The notes under the pieces are model-generated. The model searched no databases, had not been told where the DNA came from, and worked only from the letters and a program-made list of their open reading frames with translations. DNA of 64,000 nucleotides from Sphingomonas sp. LHG3406-1 (lineage in GTDB: Bacteria; Pseudomonadota; Alphaproteobacteria; Sphingomonadales; Sphingomonadaceae), in assembly GCF_029637485.1 (NCBI RefSeq), contig NZ_CP069128.1:310001-374000 (forward strand). Direction: 5' to 3'. This document shows, one piece after another, positions 60,501 through 64,000 of this stretch (within the stretch, counting starts at the first letter, position 1; every line of letters starts with the position of its first letter). The translations under genes and the position numbers were made by a program.

Positions 60501-60669
60501 TGGCGCGGGCACGCTCGATAAGTTCGTCCGCAGCTTTGACCGTAAACGTGGTCGCCACGATACCCTCAGGAGGACGGTTTTCGACCTCTTGCGCGATGTC
60601 GCTGACGATCCGATAGGTTTTCCCCGTACCGGCGGACGCCACCACGGTCCTGATGTTTGAGCCGCCCAT
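57508..60669 (-). CDS. addA-like: AddA-like UvrD-family helicase-nuclease
   Basis: A 1053-residue protein with the full SF1A motif set: VVASAGTGKTYRIV (Walker A, about residues 9-22), LFVDEFQDSSPLQ (Walker B), GDPKQAIYGFRNAD (motif III), SYRSREGIIDFV, VMTYHGAKGLEW (motif V) and YVGVTRARDHLV (motif VI). A C-terminal nuclease region shows NGRIDLLVEHDVG and AIIDHKSFPG, the Asp and Asp-x-Lys pattern of AddA/RecB nucleases. Partnered with the AddB-like protein it would process double-strand ends. The gene starts 1 nt before the AddB-like stop region ends, so the two are in tight tandem. A host addAB is expected elsewhere. Confidence 0.88.
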   Translation of the reverse strand: MGGSNIRTVVASAGTGKTYRIVSDIAQEVENRPPEGIVATTFTVKAADELIERARAKLFETGKADKAARLLGARFGTLNAICGQIVAEHAIALGRSPRVEVIPEDSSKQIFAVAADAAIERHAPVLNELAEAMGFFEPKQAHERDSSDWRVIVQRIIELARSNGIGADGLRRSSEKSIASFLEVLPQPAPDGDRLDQDLAAAVSAAAAAIPADFSATAKPAVKLLRQIDAANRRGERLCWPDWARLSKLKCAKKDGPAFVAALEDVCRAASRHPEHPRLREGCKRFITELFSCAAQALSAFQAYKAERGLLDFTDQEALALEALKNPVTAARLSERIGRLFVDEFQDSSPLQIAIFTALAPLVDASTWVGDPKQAIYGFRNADSLLTQAAFAGVAAQTSKPQDVLSRSYRSREGIIDFVNAAFAPALDAMGLAPEEHAFSGTARQEDGFTSDPLSVWWLEGSLEKQYAALAEAVRDAVSAVSQWNVGTKSKDVRPMRPGDVAILCRTKDDITKVAGALSSVGVRVAVEREGLTRTPHVELVIAAYRWVTDPTDTLALAELARFLADDPESEAWLEALGGEDQRAALRAVVPITPHLEQLREQVLGLTPGELVDAIALLPDVIRRIESWGDVAARLDDLEALRGFARSYEANCSNAGVPATSSGLLLALSAQKPKRPPSLREDAVKVMTYHGAKGLEWPCVILTGLAKQPRARLFAPVAQADGEIDWKNPLEGRWIRFWPWPYGSQGKDVYLDTSAANSPIGQQALTRARDEEVRLLYVGVTRARDHLVFAPAVKTPPNWISVLDSNGVTHVDLPQGCEGSITAGKQKFTAAIAVLSAAETAVARTISPAFVRGNRETLERPPLHRRPSGAASGLSYQVVERIQLGGRLPLVGEADMRLLGEAVHAIIASDDLLASHADRLSLAQRVLANWGVHQIAAPDVLAAHDRLAAELRNRWPTGRVHRETPVSAHIGDQLVNGRIDLLVEHDVGFAIIDHKSFPGSRDQWDTRAAGYGPQLGLYAEALEKAWPGSHSELYVHMPLVGALLRVKPTEFPS

Positions 60670-63366
60670 CTAGATCGCCTCCGCCGCAACACGGCATAGG
60701 CCAGTGAGCTCGCAGTACTGGCATGGCTCTTTGCCAGGGGTGAGGGGCAAGTCAGCCGGGAAATGAACTTCCGCAGCCTTCGCGCCCGTAGCCACAAGAT
60801 CGCCCCGTTGCGCGAGGTCACGCCACGAGCGCCAAGTGGTCACCATCGCCGTCCAGGTGTCCTCGAGGCTTTGCTCGCTTTCAACTGCTTCGTCAGCGAG
60901 AAAGCTGCCCACAAAGCCGAGCAAGCGCCGTTGATTGAGAAGGTAGTAGGCACCTTGCGCGCGCCCGCTTCCGACATGGTCCGCGATGGCTCCATACGTC
61001 GCCAGCTGCACCGCGCGACCTTCTGCGATTTCTGTGCGGCGCCGGTTCGCGCTCCTGCTCCATTTTAGATCGATGACGCCAAGCCCGTGAACAGGATGGC
61101 GAACCACAAGGTCGAGCCTGCCGCCAACGGATAATCCTTGGCCGAAATCTCGAGATCGCTCGAGCTCAGTCCCAACGATCTCGACCCCCATCTCCCCAAG
61201 CATTCCTGCTAGCTTTGAGAGTGCCTGCGGCACTCGTGAACGGGCGGCTGCAAGCTCTCCCGCATATTCTGGCTGCTGGAGAGGCGTTGCGATTGCTCCA
61301 AGCACTCTCTCGAACTCGGCCTGAGCTTCGGCGAGGATGGCTGTGGGATCGCCCGGCGCCCCCGGCCGCAGCACGCTGTTTGCGATTTCGTGCGCGAGGT
61401 TTCCGAGCAGTTGGTCCGGTCCAGGGATCTCCGCTACCCGGCTGCGGGACAGCCTAAAGACCTCCAGCAACATCCAGCGCATCTGGCAGTCCAACAGGCG
61501 CTCGAAACTCGTGGCGCTTTCGACCCGGGCCGCAAGTCTGGCGCGGGCGGCTTCAGGCAGGCGCCACGCTGCGCGCTCCTGGGGAGGAGTAGTGGGGGAG
61601 AGGCGCTCGCGACGAAGGTCTCGGCCGGCGAGCAGGAGGCTCTCTGCCTCGAAAAGATGCTCCGCCCTCCAGGTCACGCGATCCCGAACTGGCGCCACCA
61701 TTGGCTCGAGCTGATGGGCGAGGGGATGGCTGGTAGTGTGTTCGCCACCGCAAAGCGCAGGCGTGACCACCAGAAGCCGTTCGCCCGCGCGCCGCACTGC
61801 GTTCGCATGGGCCAACGCAGTCCGGCGAGCGAAAGTAGCCGGTTCCTCTAGGTGGCACCCGTCCGCAGCAAGGGCGCTGACTTCCGCATTCGTCCATGGT
61901 GAGGGAGGAGCCTTCTCACCCGGCCCCTTGAAGTCCCACCAGATGACCCGAGGTGCTTCACTCCAGATGGCAGCAGGACTTCGCACGCAACGCAGGCCGC
62001 CGGCCTTGGGAATGTGCGCTGGGTTCTTCGCTCCGTCTGCGAGCACCTGGTCGAGCATTCGTTCAAGGAGAAGGGCAGGCAGGGTTTCTAGGCCGAGCAT
62101 GTCGATTGCTTCAGCAAGCCCACGGGCCGCCCGGGCAACGGACAGAAGGAGTGGATCATCCTTTCCAGCGTCGAGTTGAAGGGCCCATTGACCGACTCGA
62201 GTAGCAATGGCCCTTGCTCTGCTCGCAGGCATGCCCTCGGTGCGAGCGTAGTTGCTTCCGCTCGTCCATTCGCGCCAGCTTGCTAGCCTCCGGTTGGCGT
62301 CAGTCCGGGTCAACTCTCCGCCGGCAACTCGCGCATCCAAGTCGGCTTCAATCTCTGCCCAGGCGTTTGCCCACCTAGCCCCACCAGTTCCGGGCTCGCG
62401 GCTTAGCGCATAAGCCAACTTGCGAGCTTGTTTGCGCGGAATGGGGGGGCGAGGAAGCATAAGCAAATCGAGCAGGGCTTTGGCGTTGAAAGGAGCCCAG
62501 GCAGCTGCAAACGAGAGCGGCAGCACTTGAAGCGCTCCTCGCCACGGAGAAGCAACTGATTGGCCCAGGGCCGGCAGCCCGCGAGCCTCGAGTGCAAGAT
62601 CAAGTAGGGCTGTGTCGCCATCTTCGCTGATGACAACGGTGCCCTGGAGTTCTTCCTCGGTCCCATGAGAAAGCCACTCGGCAATTGCCTCGGCACCGCT
62701 GAGGGCCGTGTCTGACTTCACATGCACGAAGCTTCCGTCACCTTGCAGCTGACCGGTGGTCCCCGCAGCCATGAAGTGCTGAAGCAACCCGAGGTCGCCA
62801 GCGGCGACTTGACCCTCAGCCTGAGGTTCCATCACCGCGACACCGCACCGGCAGAGCTTCTCGATCAAAGTGCGCCAGTGAGGAGGAAGGATTTCAAGCG
62901 CCTCAATAAGGTGAAGCACTTGAATGGAAAGGGAAGGTCCAGCTTCGAGGGCACGGCAGACATTTTGCAGCCGATCTGCAACGCCGTCGGGCAGTTTGGC
63001 ACCAGAACGCTCAACTAACGCCAGCGCACCAGGGCGTTGCGGTCCCGCAGCGGCAATTGTCCAGCCGCCCGCTACGAGCTCATCCCGCCACTGAAGCAGA
63101 GTTGCTGCCGTTGCCCAAGGATCAATGGTGACCGATTGAGCAAAGAAAAGGTCTGGCTGAGCCTCGAGAGCAGCCCTCAGCTTTGCGGCATAGCAGGCCA
63201 CGCGTGCCGCCTGTGACGCCGGGGGGCGGGTAAGGCCAAGCTGAACTTCTACAGCGCTGAGCAGCCCGAGAGGGCCCACGACCGCCGCGCCAAACACCCC
63301 TTCGATTCCGCCTTGGAAATCTGGGTAGCATGAACTGTCGCAAGCCATGCCAAATACCAGCTTCAT
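60670..63366 (-). CDS. addB-like: AddB-like Fe-S nuclease subunit
   Basis: ATG 63366 was chosen because AGGGGG precedes it; the open frame reaches back to 63546 but that part is Arg/Gly-rich and unlike the family. The 898-residue product has no Walker A motif in its N-terminal part, as in alphaproteobacterial AddB-like proteins with a degenerate helicase region. The C-terminal nuclease has the Fe-S cysteines (one in LLDCQMRWML near residue 645, then CQYCELTGLC at the end) and the catalytic GRLDLVV and LGVIDLKWSRS segments (Asp, Asp-x-Lys). It is the first gene of the operon and is followed directly by the AddA-like gene. Confidence 0.83.
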   Translation of the reverse strand: MKLVFGMACDSSCYPDFQGGIEGVFGAAVVGPLGLLSAVEVQLGLTRPPASQAARVACYAAKLRAALEAQPDLFFAQSVTIDPWATAATLLQWRDELVAGGWTIAAAGPQRPGALALVERSGAKLPDGVADRLQNVCRALEAGPSLSIQVLHLIEALEILPPHWRTLIEKLCRCGVAVMEPQAEGQVAAGDLGLLQHFMAAGTTGQLQGDGSFVHVKSDTALSGAEAIAEWLSHGTEEELQGTVVISEDGDTALLDLALEARGLPALGQSVASPWRGALQVLPLSFAAAWAPFNAKALLDLLMLPRPPIPRKQARKLAYALSREPGTGGARWANAWAEIEADLDARVAGGELTRTDANRRLASWREWTSGSNYARTEGMPASRARAIATRVGQWALQLDAGKDDPLLLSVARAARGLAEAIDMLGLETLPALLLERMLDQVLADGAKNPAHIPKAGGLRCVRSPAAIWSEAPRVIWWDFKGPGEKAPPSPWTNAEVSALAADGCHLEEPATFARRTALAHANAVRRAGERLLVVTPALCGGEHTTSHPLAHQLEPMVAPVRDRVTWRAEHLFEAESLLLAGRDLRRERLSPTTPPQERAAWRLPEAARARLAARVESATSFERLLDCQMRWMLLEVFRLSRSRVAEIPGPDQLLGNLAHEIANSVLRPGAPGDPTAILAEAQAEFERVLGAIATPLQQPEYAGELAAARSRVPQALSKLAGMLGEMGVEIVGTELERSRDFGQGLSVGGRLDLVVRHPVHGLGVIDLKWSRSANRRRTEIAEGRAVQLATYGAIADHVGSGRAQGAYYLLNQRRLLGFVGSFLADEAVESEQSLEDTWTAMVTTWRSWRDLAQRGDLVATGAKAAEVHFPADLPLTPGKEPCQYCELTGLCRVAAEAI

Positions 63367-63762
63367 CGTACGCCCCCTACACCGGACCGACTTCTCAGCC
63401 GCCCGCACTCTGTCCCCTCCGTGCGAGCCAGTTCTTGCTGGTCGCCCCGGTCGCCGCCCCTGGCGAATAGGCGATACCTCTATCCGGCCACCGTTGAGAA
63501 GATCATCGATAAGTTTCTTCGAGCCGAGGAGGCTTAGCTGAGGCACCAGGAACCTCAGAGGATTCTAGAGTGCCTGGCCTCTCAAGCGAAGGCCTCCTGA
63601 CGGTGCGCTTGCACGCTCACTTATGTTGCGGTTCGGCACGACAAAAGCGGTCGTGCGAGGGTTGCAGCGCTGGGCCGGGAGGATGCCTTCGTGGCCTTTC
63701 TGCTTGCCAAATCGCAAAGCTGTGCGAGCAACCGTTATCTACAAGGTCGACATGGAGCCCGG
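63367..63762. other. Intergenic region between divergent genes, with one short hairpin
   Basis: No gene is supported in this 396-nt stretch; the frame overlapping 63570 is an Arg/Cys-rich shadow and the upstream extension of the AddB-like frame is rejected. A perfect 7-bp hairpin, GCACGAC (63636-63642) with GTCGTGC (63650-63656) around a 7-nt loop, might be an operator for either divergent promoter. Confidence 0.5.
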
Positions 63763-64000
63763 ATGTCCACGAACGTCATAATCGATCTGCGCTACTTCGA
63801 CGCGTACTATTTCGAAGACCCGGGAGAAGTGCCGGGCACGCCGCCAACCGGCTACGCGCTGAAGCCGGAAGTTGAGCAATGGATACGCGACAACGGCGGC
63901 TGCGACGGCTGGCGCATGGTCGACATCGAGACCTCCCATGACATTTTCGAACTCTGTGTGGAGGTGACCTTCTCCGTCCCGGTAAGAGCGGCGGAATTTC
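63763..64000 (+). CDS. Hypothetical protein (partial, runs off the right edge)
   Basis: ATG 63763 follows TGGAG with 5-nt spacing and opens a frame that stays open to the window end (about 79 codons): MSTNVIIDLRYFDAYYFED, then PGTPPTGYALKPEVEQWI and GGCDGWRMVDIETSHDIFE. Strand-rich, no signal peptide, no family recognised. An ATG at 63752 is out of frame and ends after a few codons. It is divergent from the AddB-like gene and probably starts a new unit of the island. Confidence 0.55.
   Translation, partial: MSTNVIIDLRYFDAYYFEDPGEVPGTPPTGYALKPEVEQWIRDNGGCDGWRMVDIETSHDIFELCVEVTFSVPVRAAEF

Noticed and set aside
63367..63546. 60-residue N-terminal extension of the AddB-like protein
   Set aside because: Arg/Gly-rich and unlike the family; ATG 63366 has a good AGGGGG site and starts in a family-like sequence.
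6797..64000. Insertion sequences or transposases within the island
   Set aside because: No transposase-like protein or paired terminal inverted repeats with target duplications were seen; the only long repeat is the mod gene duplication.

Overview
The first 6.8 kb look like the chromosome of a sphingomonad-type alphaproteobacterium: GC-rich, tightly packed, with the run ubiK-like tail / ybjN / proC / branched-chain aminotransferase / MHS-family transporter / PAS-GGDEF-EAL signalling protein, plus short GC-rich inverted repeats of the kind scattered through sphingomonad intergenic regions. The genus assignment is inference from gene order and protein style; no rRNA is present to confirm it. 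An intact tRNA-Gln(TTG) lies at 6797-6871. Immediately after it come three 13-bp direct repeats and a tyrosine recombinase gene, the classic layout of a genomic island inserted at a tRNA 3' end. No second copy of the tRNA end was seen downstream, so the island probably runs past position 64000, giving at least 57 kb inside the window. No conjugation, phage structural, transposase, CRISPR or rRNA genes were seen.

Island layout. (1) 6.9-13.8 kb: integrase, a small membrane protein and a PD-(D/E)XK protein, coupled by 4-nt overlaps; then two genes whose ribosome-binding sites lie in the 3' arm of long leader hairpins (a 90-aa protein and a PGN_0703-like putative restriction endonuclease); then an ArdC-like antirestriction protein coupled to a PP2C phosphatase. 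(2) 13.9-18.3 kb: an accessory DnaX-like clamp-loader ATPase, small proteins, and a stand-alone Cas4-like Fe-S nuclease. (3) 18.3-33.2 kb, minus strand: a long array in the order RecD2-like helicase with C-terminal nuclease, SNF2/RapA-type helicase, DUF4391 protein, two type III Mod methyltransferases and a Res subunit. (4) 33.3-43.4 kb, plus strand and divergent from (3): a giant sacsin-type GHKL ATPase fused to an SF2 helicase, a 172-aa protein, a NERD-SF1 helicase, a 235-aa protein, a DUF2779 nuclease and an M15-like peptidase. (5) 43.4-50.2 kb: SNase-like nuclease, broken excalibur-type gene, HNH nuclease, a phosphatase/ADP-ribosylglycohydrolase fusion, an HD hydrolase, an RHH-type protein and a WYL regulator. 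(6) 50.2-56.6 kb: a minus-strand unit (two paralogous membrane-anchored proteins, a double-AAA ATPase, a possible PcfJ-like protein) divergent from a plus-strand unit of two unknowns and a HAD phosphatase. (7) 56.8-63.4 kb: AddB-like, AddA-like and ExoX-like genes forming a compact end-processing operon.

Taken together this is a dense defence/DNA-processing island: seven large helicase-family proteins (counting the AddB-like one), at least ten nuclease-type proteins, one complete type III restriction-modification system with a duplicated specificity subunit, and several uncharacterised multigene units. The best candidates for an undescribed system are the divergent arrays at 18.3-41.0 kb and the double-AAA/membrane-protein unit at 50.2-54.3 kb. 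Functions are read from motifs by eye; no database search or computation was run.
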